Source of the DNA: Verrucomicrobiales bacterium
GTDB taxonomy: Bacteria; Verrucomicrobiota; Verrucomicrobiia; Limisphaerales; SXQI01
Assembly: GCA_028293365.1 (NCBI GenBank)
Contig: JAQGOX010000232.1
Span: 1-5,044 of the forward strand
DNA: 5,044 nt
Direction: 5' to 3'
Shown here: one piece after another, positions 1-5,044 of the stretch
Numbering within the stretch: the stretch's first letter is position 1
Layout: the number at the start of each line of letters is the position of its first letter
Made by a program: the position numbers and the translations under genes
The notes under the pieces: generated by a model
Seen by the model: the letters and a program-made list of their open reading frames with translations, nothing else
What the model was told of the DNA's origin: nothing
Database searches by the model: none

Positions 1-185
1 GAGAGAAATGGAATCGGAAGGGTTGCGGGTGTGCGTCGCAGTCGAATCATCGAGTTCAGATTGTGAATTAGCCGACGGGTGGTTTCCCCTCCGGCCAGAA
101 CCAGGAGATTCTCGCGCGCCCTTTTGACGGGAGGCAGCGTGGATAGTGTAACGATTGGAGTCGGGAACTCGAACGTAACTGTCAC
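1..185 (-). CDS. Possible partial CDS with GTG start, runs off left edge
   Basis: A minus-strand frame is open from base 257 to the left edge, and its best start is a GTG at 185. It would encode at least 61 residues and lacks its C-terminus. The N-terminal stretch alternates hydrophobic and polar residues (TVTFEFPTPIVTLSTL), as a beta strand would, followed by a basic segment (PPVKRARENLL) and a stretch rich in Leu and Arg. I do not recognise the family. No strong Shine-Dalgarno sequence precedes the GTG; AGAAAAG lies just upstream. It is oriented like the operon to its right but lies beyond that operon's probable terminator, so it would need its own promoter. A plus-strand frame open from base 2 to 127 is the competing reading and looks less protein-like. 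This is a tentative call. Confidence 0.3.
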   Translation of the reverse strand, partial: MTVTFEFPTPIVTLSTLPPVKRARENLLVLAGGETTRRLIHNLNSMIRLRRTPATLPIPFL

Positions 186-371
186 ATCTTTTCTATCGGT
201 GCGGGAGGTGGAGCAATAGTTAAGATTTCGCTGAACGGACCGCCGGCCTACGCTTTCTTAAACATTCGCTGAAAAACCAAATGAATGCCAGATTTCCGAG
301 GACGGGAAAGAACCAGAGAGCGCCGCATTCTCCAGCGACGCTCTCATTAAGACCATGCGAGAACGACGGCG
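186..371. other. Intergenic region downstream of the hcp operon
   Basis: No supported gene lies between the possible GTG start at 185 and the stop codon of the distal hcp at 372-374. The only clear structure is the terminator-like hairpin at 316-345. A promoter for the partial left-edge frame should lie here if that gene is real, but I see no convincing -35/-10 pair on the minus strand. Confidence 0.5.
316..345 (-). terminator. Terminator hairpin for the minus-strand hcp operon
   Basis: Read on the minus strand, GAGAGCGTCGC and GCGGCGCTCTC can pair as an 11-bp GC-rich stem with one internal U-G wobble, closing an 8-base loop (TGGAGAAT). On the plus strand the same position is a C-A mismatch, so the structure favours the minus transcript. 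It starts 26 bases after the stop of the distal hcp. The following bases (TGGTTCTTTCCC) are only moderately T-rich, so termination may be imperfect. Placement directly behind the last gene supports its role as the operon end. Confidence 0.6.
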
Positions 372-857
372 TCAGGTTGCGCCGTTGACCTGCGTCCCGT
401 CGGGAGCGGTGTACAGAAATTCGATCTTATGAAAGTTTAGACTGACAGATTCCATCGGTTGGTCGTCCGTATTGGAGTTTCCACCCGGACGAATGCTGCT
501 GACCAGAATGTCAGTAAGTTTCAGTGTTAGAAAATCCCCCGGCGCGCCAGCGACAGCATTGGCGGCAAGGGATGAATTATCACCCCGAAGGGAGGATCGA
601 ACTGCTAAAGAGGCGCTCGGATAATGCTGCCCTTCGCACCCTGCTTGCATCAGTTGAGGGGAAGCTTTATCCACGTTTTTCACGAAGGAAAAATCCTGGA
701 TTGCAACTTTGCCAGAGGCACTGCCACCGCCGCTCTCTTTCCCTCTGTCCTGGGAGAGCCCCCAGGAGAAGGAGAGAAGGTTGATCCATTTTTCATGCAG
801 CTTATCGGTCGCATCTCCATCGATGCCTTCGATCTTTAAAAACATATCAACAGCCAT
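372..857 (-). CDS. hcp: Type VI secretion tube protein Hcp, distal paralogue
   Basis: This 161-residue protein belongs to the Hcp1 family, whose members stack as hexameric rings to form the inner tube of the type VI secretion system and can hold effectors in the ring lumen. Hallmarks are the start MAVDMFLKIEGI, the SFSWGLSQ strand near residues 29-36, QDFSFVKNVDKASP at 54-67, and the closing strands LKLTDILVSS (112-121) and VSLNFHKIEF (138-147). The length is normal for the family. It matches the upstream paralogue without gaps through residue 87 at about half of positions. It then carries about 13 extra residues (roughly 88-109, including LRGDNSSLAANAVAGAPG). A good GGAG ribosome-binding site lies 7 bases before the ATG. 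It is the last gene of the operon, 30 bases after the barrel-protein gene. No other secretion-system structural gene is in view, so it may be an orphan or accessory Hcp. Confidence 0.93.
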   Translation of the reverse strand: MAVDMFLKIEGIDGDATDKLHEKWINLLSFSWGLSQDRGKESGGGSASGKVAIQDFSFVKNVDKASPQLMQAGCEGQHYPSASLAVRSSLRGDNSSLAANAVAGAPGDFLTLKLTDILVSSIRPGGNSNTDDQPMESVSLNFHKIEFLYTAPDGTQVNGAT

Positions 858-862
858 ATAAA

Positions 863-868
863 TCTCCG
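863..868 (-). promoter_or_regulatory. Ribosome-binding site of distal hcp
   Basis: On the minus strand, CGGAGA sits about 7 bases before the ATG at 857. It is the best Shine-Dalgarno match in the operon. The other genes have weaker sites and may rely on coupling, so this Hcp could be translated independently and more strongly. Confidence 0.6.
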
Positions 869-887
869 GTCTTAAGGTTAAATCGCA

Positions 888-1418
888 CTAACTTATCATC
901 GTGAGAGTGAGATGTGCCGGAGCGTGCTCCGGTCCGTGCTCTGAAATAGTGTAGCTTCCCCGGACACCGGCAAAACGGCCAGTACCGCCCAGAATTGCAT
1001 GATTTTTCTCATGACCGGAATGGGCGTGATTGGCTCCCATTCCGAAAAGTGTCCCATCCTTAAAGCTAATCGTGTGAAGCTCAACATTTGTCGCTGCAAA
1101 AGGATTGACGGTCCCGAACGTCGATTCGGCGCAAAAGCAGTTGGAGTAAAACTCGCCCACAGCAGCGCCCTCCGGGTGTTCGAATAACTCCCCGCGACAA
1201 ACCAGGTGCGACCCGTTTTGACTCGCACGGTGGCGCTGCCGGGTCCGTACGAGGAACCGCATTGAGCCCGGAGGCGCGGAAGTTTCGGAAACCTGCTCAT
1301 CTTCCGTTGAAGCGGCTGAAATTGGAGCCTGGAGCGCGCTTGCGCCCGCAGCCCCGCCTATAAGACATAACAATCGTTGCACAAAACTGCGGCGCCCGGT
1401 TTTTTCCATAAATTTCAT
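888..1418 (-). CDS. Tat-exported small protein, allene-oxide-cyclase/dirigent-like barrel (tentative)
   Basis: From the ATG at 1418 this encodes 176 residues. The N-terminus has a twin-arginine leader: GRRSFVQ at 8-14, a hydrophobic stretch at about 16-31, and likely cleavage near SAAS (34-37). Export in folded form is therefore likely. The mature part (about 50-176) ends in a strand-rich segment with AILGGTGRFAGVRGSYTI at 141-158. This resembles the GGTG-x-(Y/F)-x-G-x-RG signature of allene-oxide-cyclase-like and dirigent-like beta-barrel domains. Such domains occur in bacteria, where their chemistry is mostly unknown. Histidines are dense in HAHSGHEKNH (131-140) and HGPEHAPAH (161-169), so metal binding is possible. 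A frame extension to an ATG at 1469 would overlap the upstream hcp by 44 bases and would bury the Tat motif, so I chose 1418. It starts 7 bases after the hcp stop with no clear Shine-Dalgarno sequence, which suggests translational coupling. The family is tentative; the gene and its export signal are firmer. Confidence 0.75.
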   Translation of the reverse strand: MKFMEKTGRRSFVQRLLCLIGGAAGASALQAPISAASTEDEQVSETSAPPGSMRFLVRTRQRHRASQNGSHLVCRGELFEHPEGAAVGEFYSNCFCAESTFGTVNPFAATNVELHTISFKDGTLFGMGANHAHSGHEKNHAILGGTGRFAGVRGSYTISEHGPEHAPAHLTLTMIS

Positions 1419-1425
1419 ATTAGAA

Positions 1426-1890
1426 TTAGGGGTTTTGAATTTTGCTTGAGCAACCCGCGTTCTGGACATCGCCAGAATCGGACACGAACTGCATCTCGAA
1501 TTTTATAAAGTTCAGAGCCACCTCTTCGCCCGGCCGATCTCCGCCGTTGCTCCCGCCGGTCTGATAACTGGAGATCAGAACATCGGTTAGTTTGTACTGC
1601 AGGTAATCTTGCTGATTGCCTCCAGCTTTACGAACGGCGATCGTTGCCTCCGGAATATGTTTACCTTTGCTGCATGCTGACATGAGCAATGGCGACGCCT
1701 TATCCGTGAAGTGAATGAAACTGAGGTCCTGGTGGGTTGGCCGGCCCACCGCGGCTCCGCGGCCAACTCCGGCGGAGCCTGGATTGGAGAGGCCAAACGA
1801 AAAGGACGAGATTTGGATCCAGTCCTTATGATCGGCATCGGTGCTTTCTCCCGGAATGCCGGCTATTTTTAAAAACATATCGACTGCCAT
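1426..1890 (-). CDS. hcp: Type VI secretion tube protein Hcp, proximal paralogue
   Basis: This 154-residue protein is of the Hcp1 family, with MAVDMFLKIAGIPGEST at the start, SSFSFGLS (28-35), HQDLSFIHFTDKASP (53-67), IAVRKAGG (84-91), YKLTDVLISS (99-108) and VALNFIKFEMQF (124-135). It forms or caps hexameric tube rings of the type VI secretion system and acts in the cytoplasm before secretion. It lacks the loop insertion of the distal paralogue and has a short hydrophilic tail (residues 136-154) with a cysteine at 147. The start codon lies 3 bases after the methyltransferase stop, and AGAAAG about 8 bases upstream, inside the methyltransferase end region, is a weak ribosome-binding site. The close spacing makes coupled translation with the methyltransferase likely. 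The family call is secure. Whether it works as a structural tube subunit or as an effector carrier cannot be told from this window. Confidence 0.93.
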   Translation of the reverse strand: MAVDMFLKIAGIPGESTDADHKDWIQISSFSFGLSNPGSAGVGRGAAVGRPTHQDLSFIHFTDKASPLLMSACSKGKHIPEATIAVRKAGGNQQDYLQYKLTDVLISSYQTGGSNGGDRPGEEVALNFIKFEMQFVSDSGDVQNAGCSSKIQNP

Positions 1891-1893
1891 AGT

Positions 1894-3513
1894 TTAACTT
1901 TCTGTTTGAGGTTGGAGCTTGCACGGCGCGAGAATGCCATGCGCTAGCAGTTCCCGAACGAAGACCACCCCTTTTTGGAGACAAATTGCGCTGTCGATTC
2001 CAGCAAATTTGGAGATCTCCGCGAGAACATCTTTTAACGGGCGGCGGCCGTCACAGCGGCGCAGCAAGTGAAAGGTATGGGGGTCGATCGAGGCCTGAAA
2101 TCCCAGTTCGTCGTTTCCGTGCACCTGCATTTGCTCGATCGCATAATCACCCTCCGAGGGTTTCAGAGTTTGAGTAATGCAATGGCCTTCACCAACCGAG
2201 AATGACTGGGCAAGGAGCTCTTCGTCCGAAATGTCTGCCAGCCAATTCTCCATTTGAAAAACACGCAGAATCGCTGAGCTGAGCGGATTTACCCGCTCCG
2301 TCAATTCGTCCATGCGAAACCAGTTCTTCGCCGCCTGGCGCCGGCGCAGGACCACACCGCCGGAATTTATCGTACAAATCCCAAGTTTTTGATAGTACTC
2401 CGTCCACTCACTCAACGCCCGTTCATAGGCTTGGCTTTCCCGATGACGGTTCCAATCCGCCGCATAAGCGATCGGTTCGTGCTCATGGCCATGCAGCGCC
2501 CAGCAATCACAGCCGTTCCCAGCCACCCAGCGGCGCACCGGACCCGACCAATGCTCATCTTTCGAATAGCGAGCCCAATTGCAAAGAGTTGAGGCGAAGC
2601 CTCCTTCATTCAGGCGCGAAGGAATGGCACGAATCAATTCGGAACAAAAAGAATCAGCGGACTTGCCCCCATCGCGGAAGAGGTACGAGGATTCCGGTGA
2701 AATCACATAAGGCGGATTGGAAATGATCAAATCAAAGGATTCACCATCGACCGGTTCGAACAAGCTTCCGAAGCGGAATTCGACATTCCGGATATCGTTG
2801 AGCAAAGCGTTAAAAGCTGCGAAATTCAGCGCGCGCCGGTTCAGATCAGTGGCAATCACACGCTTGCAGAATGCGGCAACCATCAACGCTTGAGCGCCAC
2901 AGCCGGTCCCTATATCCAATGCTGCATCGACCGGCTGCCTGGGAATTAACCGAGCCAGAACCAAAGTGGGAGGACTAATGCCCAAAACGTGTTCCGGGTC
3001 CGCTGATTCGCGAACGTCAGTGGAGGTTCGATCATGCGCCATCAGAAGTCGATCGAACGAGGAAATTGAAATTAACGGAACAACTTCCGTGGAAACGATG
3101 CGCACCACTCCAAGATCAGCCGCTCGTTCCAGCTCTAGCGGAGCGAAGGCAGAGCGAGCCTCCTTCTCATCCACATGCACCTGAAATGCGAACAGCTTTA
3201 CCAGCGTCTTCAGTTGCGGCGTTCCACTCAAACGCCTCAGATAAAGCGGGAGATCGCGTTTTCGATGCAGAACACCGAGTTCTTTGCCCAGAACTTCTTG
3301 AGCGCCCGGGCCCGGATAACCAGCCTGTTTCAGAACCCGTGCGAAAAGTTCAATCGCTTCGCGGTCGGTGAGATTTAATGACGGAGCAGTCCGGCGGTTT
3401 GGCGGCATTGCAACCGTCCGAATAGACCGGGCAGAGCACGTTTCGGGCAAATCAATGGCTGGCGCAGGTGCAAGCATAAACGATTTCGTGTCAGGTAAGC
3501 CATATAGTCGCAT
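1894..3513 (-). CDS. Class I SAM-dependent methyltransferase, NPPY type (DUF7059/DUF7782-like)
   Basis: This protein of up to 539 residues has a central class I methyltransferase fold. The SAM-binding glycine motif DIGTGCG is at 200-206, the acidic strand end ATDLN at 221-225, and the catalytic NPPY at 266-269. NPPY marks enzymes that methylate amide or amino nitrogens, such as PrmC on glutamine or N6-adenine methyltransferases. The flanks are an N-terminal helical domain (about 45-170) and a C-terminal part (about 395-530) that looks like a winged helix (FHLLRRCDGRRPLKDVL). This layout matches, from memory, large PrmC-like proteins best known from Actinobacteria, whose substrate is not established. 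Lack of a target-recognition domain argues against a restriction-type DNA methylase. Start choice is uncertain: the ATG at 3513 has GGAAAG upstream, while the ATG at 3408 (residue 36, MPPNRR) lies closer to where family similarity begins. It is the first gene of the operon, and its stop is 3 bases before hcp. Confidence 0.85.
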   Translation of the reverse strand: MRLYGLPDTKSFMLAPAPAIDLPETCSARSIRTVAMPPNRRTAPSLNLTDREAIELFARVLKQAGYPGPGAQEVLGKELGVLHRKRDLPLYLRRLSGTPQLKTLVKLFAFQVHVDEKEARSAFAPLELERAADLGVVRIVSTEVVPLISISSFDRLLMAHDRTSTDVRESADPEHVLGISPPTLVLARLIPRQPVDAALDIGTGCGAQALMVAAFCKRVIATDLNRRALNFAAFNALLNDIRNVEFRFGSLFEPVDGESFDLIISNPPYVISPESSYLFRDGGKSADSFCSELIRAIPSRLNEGGFASTLCNWARYSKDEHWSGPVRRWVAGNGCDCWALHGHEHEPIAYAADWNRHRESQAYERALSEWTEYYQKLGICTINSGGVVLRRRQAAKNWFRMDELTERVNPLSSAILRVFQMENWLADISDEELLAQSFSVGEGHCITQTLKPSEGDYAIEQMQVHGNDELGFQASIDPHTFHLLRRCDGRRPLKDVLAEISKFAGIDSAICLQKGVVFVRELLAHGILAPCKLQPQTES

Positions 3514-3990
3514 GCTTGCAAACTTTCCATGGGGACAACGCCTGATTTAGCAATGCGCGCTGTTCTGAATTTAGCCATCGGGGCAATATTACGCCCTCAT
3601 AAACTGACGCTGTACCAGACGGCATGAGGATACTGTTGAATGCCTGCGTTCCGCGTCCCCTGTGCAAGTTATTTTCGGGGCACTCGATCCGCAAAATCCG
3701 CAGGAATTTAGCGGGCGAGCGGGCGTGGAGTTTTTCAGGTGGTGCCGTTGGGTGTGGAAGGTGATGCGGTCCTCCCTGCCGCCCAGGCAGTGTCTACTCT
3801 GTTATCGCAATTCATCGGAAGAACCATTTTCACCTGAGACGTAAAAAGAATGTCTGCGCGATTCATTTGTCTCAGCCGCTTCATCTTTTCGCGTGCACCG
3901 CAAATAATTTATTGAACTGCTTGACGCGCTTCGTTGTGGATGCTTTTTCATTAAATCCCGACGAAAAAGATTTCTTCGGCGCAGTTAAAA
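3514..3990. other. Divergent intergenic region
   Basis: These 477 bases separate the minus-strand operon from the plus-strand genes, so promoters for both should lie here. No convincing gene is visible: the open frames are short, begin at TTG or with odd composition, and show no family features. For the plus side, TTGACG at 3921-3926 could be a -35 element, with an AT-rich TTCATTAAAT at 3947-3956 as a loosely spaced -10 region. This is weak. Near the methyltransferase start lies an imperfect direct repeat, listed separately. Confidence 0.5.
3542..3580. repeat. Imperfect direct repeat upstream of the methyltransferase
   Basis: CTGATTTAGCAATGCG at 3542-3557 and CTGAATTTAGCCATCG at 3565-3580 are near-identical apart from one inserted base and small changes. 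Their starts are 23 bases apart, about two helical turns. They lie 29-67 bases upstream of the ATG at 3513, where a regulator would act on the operon promoter. A chance repeat is possible. Confidence 0.35.
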
Positions 3991-4377
3991 ATGAAAAACG
4001 ATCGATATTATCTCTTCGAAGTGCTGTGCGTCTTCTTTTGGTTCCTGCTTGATGGTTGCTGGCTCATGGAATGGCGCGTGCTTACCTACCTCTTCTCCAC
4101 GCTCTCCGTAACCATGGCGGTCGGCATGTTTTGGTACCTGAGCAAGGAGAAGACTGCCGTCCTCGTCACTTCCGCTGACGCTTCATGGCTTCTTACTAAC
4201 ATCGCCTGGGCCGTCGGCGATTTGGAAAAGAACGCTCAAATGATTCTCACCGCAAAACTCGGTTTCGCTCTCGGATTTCTCCTGTGCCTGCTCGCTTTTG
4301 CCAGTTCCGATAAATGCCGCACTATCATTCTGAGCCGGGTCCGCATCCTTAACTTCTTCAATACTACGAAAGAGTAG
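3991..4377 (+). CDS. Small four-helix inner-membrane protein of unknown function
   Basis: This 128-residue protein is strongly hydrophobic, with four likely membrane segments at about 7-26, 30-50, 56-76 and 84-105. Short charged linkers separate them (SKEK at 51-54, DLEK at 77-80), and the tail is basic (SSDKCRTIILSRVR). Aromatic residues are dense in the first two helices (FFWF, CWLMEW, FWYL), and helix three holds SWLLTNIAWAVG. I do not recognise a family: there is no PQ-loop, transporter signature or catalytic motif. The ATG at 3991 has no clear Shine-Dalgarno sequence, but the membrane topology and the uninterrupted frame support it as real. It is transcribed away from the hcp operon and lies 57 bases before the lipoprotein gene, so the two may share a transcript. 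No link to secretion is shown. Confidence 0.65.
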   Translation: MKNDRYYLFEVLCVFFWFLLDGCWLMEWRVLTYLFSTLSVTMAVGMFWYLSKEKTAVLVTSADASWLLTNIAWAVGDLEKNAQMILTAKLGFALGFLLCLLAFASSDKCRTIILSRVRILNFFNTTKE

Positions 4378-4434
4378 GGCTCGTTTGCCCCCATATTTGC
4401 CTTTTGGTGTGGATTTGTTTTGATTGCTTCGCCG

Positions 4435-4992
4435 ATGAACCAAAACATCTTCCGTTCGTGCGCCTGTGCACTTGCCCTAGCCCTTCTATGCGCTTGTCAA
4501 ACGCAGCAGACGATTACTCAGTCAGACACGAGTCAAACCGTTTTAAAGCAGGGCAGCTTGGTATATGTAGCAGTGCCAGAAAAGCCGGGCCGTGACGATG
4601 AGAGAAGTTACGAAGGTTCGGATTATCAAACTGCGGAAGCGTGCGCGAAAGCGTTTAAGCAATATGCGGAGGTGACGCTCGGGCGGGAGTCGCAAAATCT
4701 TGAAAACGCGCTTGCATCGGCTCGCGCGCGAAAGTGCGACTATATGGTTAAGCCTGAGATTCGCATTTGGGAAGATAATCCGACCGAGTGGAACGGTGAA
4801 CGAGACCGACTTGAGGTTGACGTTGAGACTTTTGAGACGGCGACGGGCAAAACGATTTCCCGCGTTGTCCTAAAAGGAAAAAGCCGGTTGATGACCTTTG
4901 GTGATAGACCGGAACGGATGTTGATCGGCTTTTTCGAGCCGCACGCTGCTAAACTTTTTGGTGTGAAACTATCGTCAGCGCCAGGGAAGTAA
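4435..4992 (+). CDS. DUF4823-like lipoprotein
   Basis: From the ATG at 4435 this is 185 residues. A lipoprotein signal peptide is visible: a short N-region with Arg7, a hydrophobic core ALALALLCA (12-20), and the lipobox LCAC with Cys21 as the lipidated residue. The mature start (QTQQT) has no Asp at +2, which in proteobacteria-like systems suggests outer-membrane sorting. The body matches my memory of DUF4823 proteins: SLVYVAVPE (41-49), a helix with ALASARARKCDYMVKPEI (92-109), IWEDNPTEWNGERDRLEV (111-128) and KGKSRLMTFGDRPERML (147-163). The family is found in envelope lipoproteins of unknown function. A TTG at 4420 would add five residues, but the ATG gives a more typical signal peptide. 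No strong Shine-Dalgarno sequence is seen. It is probably co-transcribed with the membrane protein 57 bases upstream. Confidence 0.85.
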   Translation: MNQNIFRSCACALALALLCACQTQQTITQSDTSQTVLKQGSLVYVAVPEKPGRDDERSYEGSDYQTAEACAKAFKQYAEVTLGRESQNLENALASARARKCDYMVKPEIRIWEDNPTEWNGERDRLEVDVETFETATGKTISRVVLKGKSRLMTFGDRPERMLIGFFEPHAAKLFGVKLSSAPGK

Positions 4993-5044
4993 GAAATTGG
5001 TTGGCTCGGGGTTTGGTCATAGTCAGATATCCGCCCACGTGCTG

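Noticed and set aside
578..592. Arg-Gly-Asp tripeptide in the loop of the distal Hcp, as a possible host-cell adhesion motif
   Set aside because: A three-residue match is expected by chance, and nothing else points to host-cell contact.
896..1300. Minus-strand 134-codon frame inside the barrel-protein gene
   Set aside because: It lies wholly within the other frame, which has a clear Tat leader and a conserved motif; this one is Arg-, Ser- and Pro-rich shadow sequence.
1419..1469. Longer N-terminus for the barrel protein, starting at the ATG at 1469
   Set aside because: It would overlap the upstream hcp by 44 bases, has no Shine-Dalgarno sequence, and would place 17 polar residues in front of the Tat leader. 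The ATG at 1418 fits both operon spacing and leader layout.
1894..3513. DNA adenine methylase of a restriction or phage-defence system
   Set aside because: NPPY is shared with protein glutamine methyltransferases, no target-recognition domain or partner nuclease is seen, and the flanking domains resemble the PrmC-like family.
3662..3844. Plus-strand open frame of 60 codons in the intergenic region
   Set aside because: Its composition is unlike its neighbours, there is no ribosome-binding site, and no family feature is seen.
3867..4052. Plus-strand frame starting with TTG and overlapping the membrane-protein gene by 62 bases
   Set aside because: It has a rare start, no ribosome-binding site and a large overlap with a better-supported gene. 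The stretch NPDEKDFFGAVKNEK looks protein-like but is not enough.
4420..4434. TTG at 4420 as start of the lipoprotein
   Set aside because: The ATG at 4435 gives a normal lipoprotein signal length, and neither site has a strong ribosome-binding site to favour the rarer codon.

Overview
The window suggests a diderm (Gram-negative type) bacterium of soil or water with moderate, roughly balanced GC. It carries two Hcp proteins of type VI secretion, a Tat-type leader and a lipoprotein with a lipobox. Most genes have only weak Shine-Dalgarno sequences. No marker gene fixes the phylum. Verrucomicrobiota, Acidobacteriota or a proteobacterium would all fit, so the placement is a guess.

Layout. Positions 1-185 (minus) hold a likely partial reading frame that runs off the left edge. 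Positions 316-345 hold a strong hairpin that reads as a terminator for the minus-strand operon. Positions 372-3513 are a compact four-gene operon on the minus strand. In transcription order it encodes a NPPY-type SAM-dependent methyltransferase, a first Hcp, a small Tat-exported protein resembling the allene-oxide-cyclase/dirigent-like barrel, and a second Hcp. The gaps are 3, 7 and 30 bases, so co-transcription and partial translational coupling are likely. Positions 3514-3990 are a divergent intergenic region with no convincing gene but with an imperfect direct repeat close to the methyltransferase start. Positions 3991-4377 (plus) encode an unrecognised four-helix membrane protein, and 4435-4992 (plus) a DUF4823-type lipoprotein.

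How the genes may work together. Hcp proteins form the hexameric inner tube of the type VI secretion system and often carry or chaperone effectors. No sheath, baseplate, VgrG or ATPase gene is present here, so this looks like an accessory hcp island. The unusual point is the partnership: two diverged Hcp paralogues flank a small secreted, histidine-rich barrel protein, and all three lie behind a methyltransferase whose motif class acts on planar amide or amino nitrogens. Whether the small protein is an Hcp-linked effector, or the methyltransferase modifies Hcp, is inference. The gene order is seen directly in the sequence.
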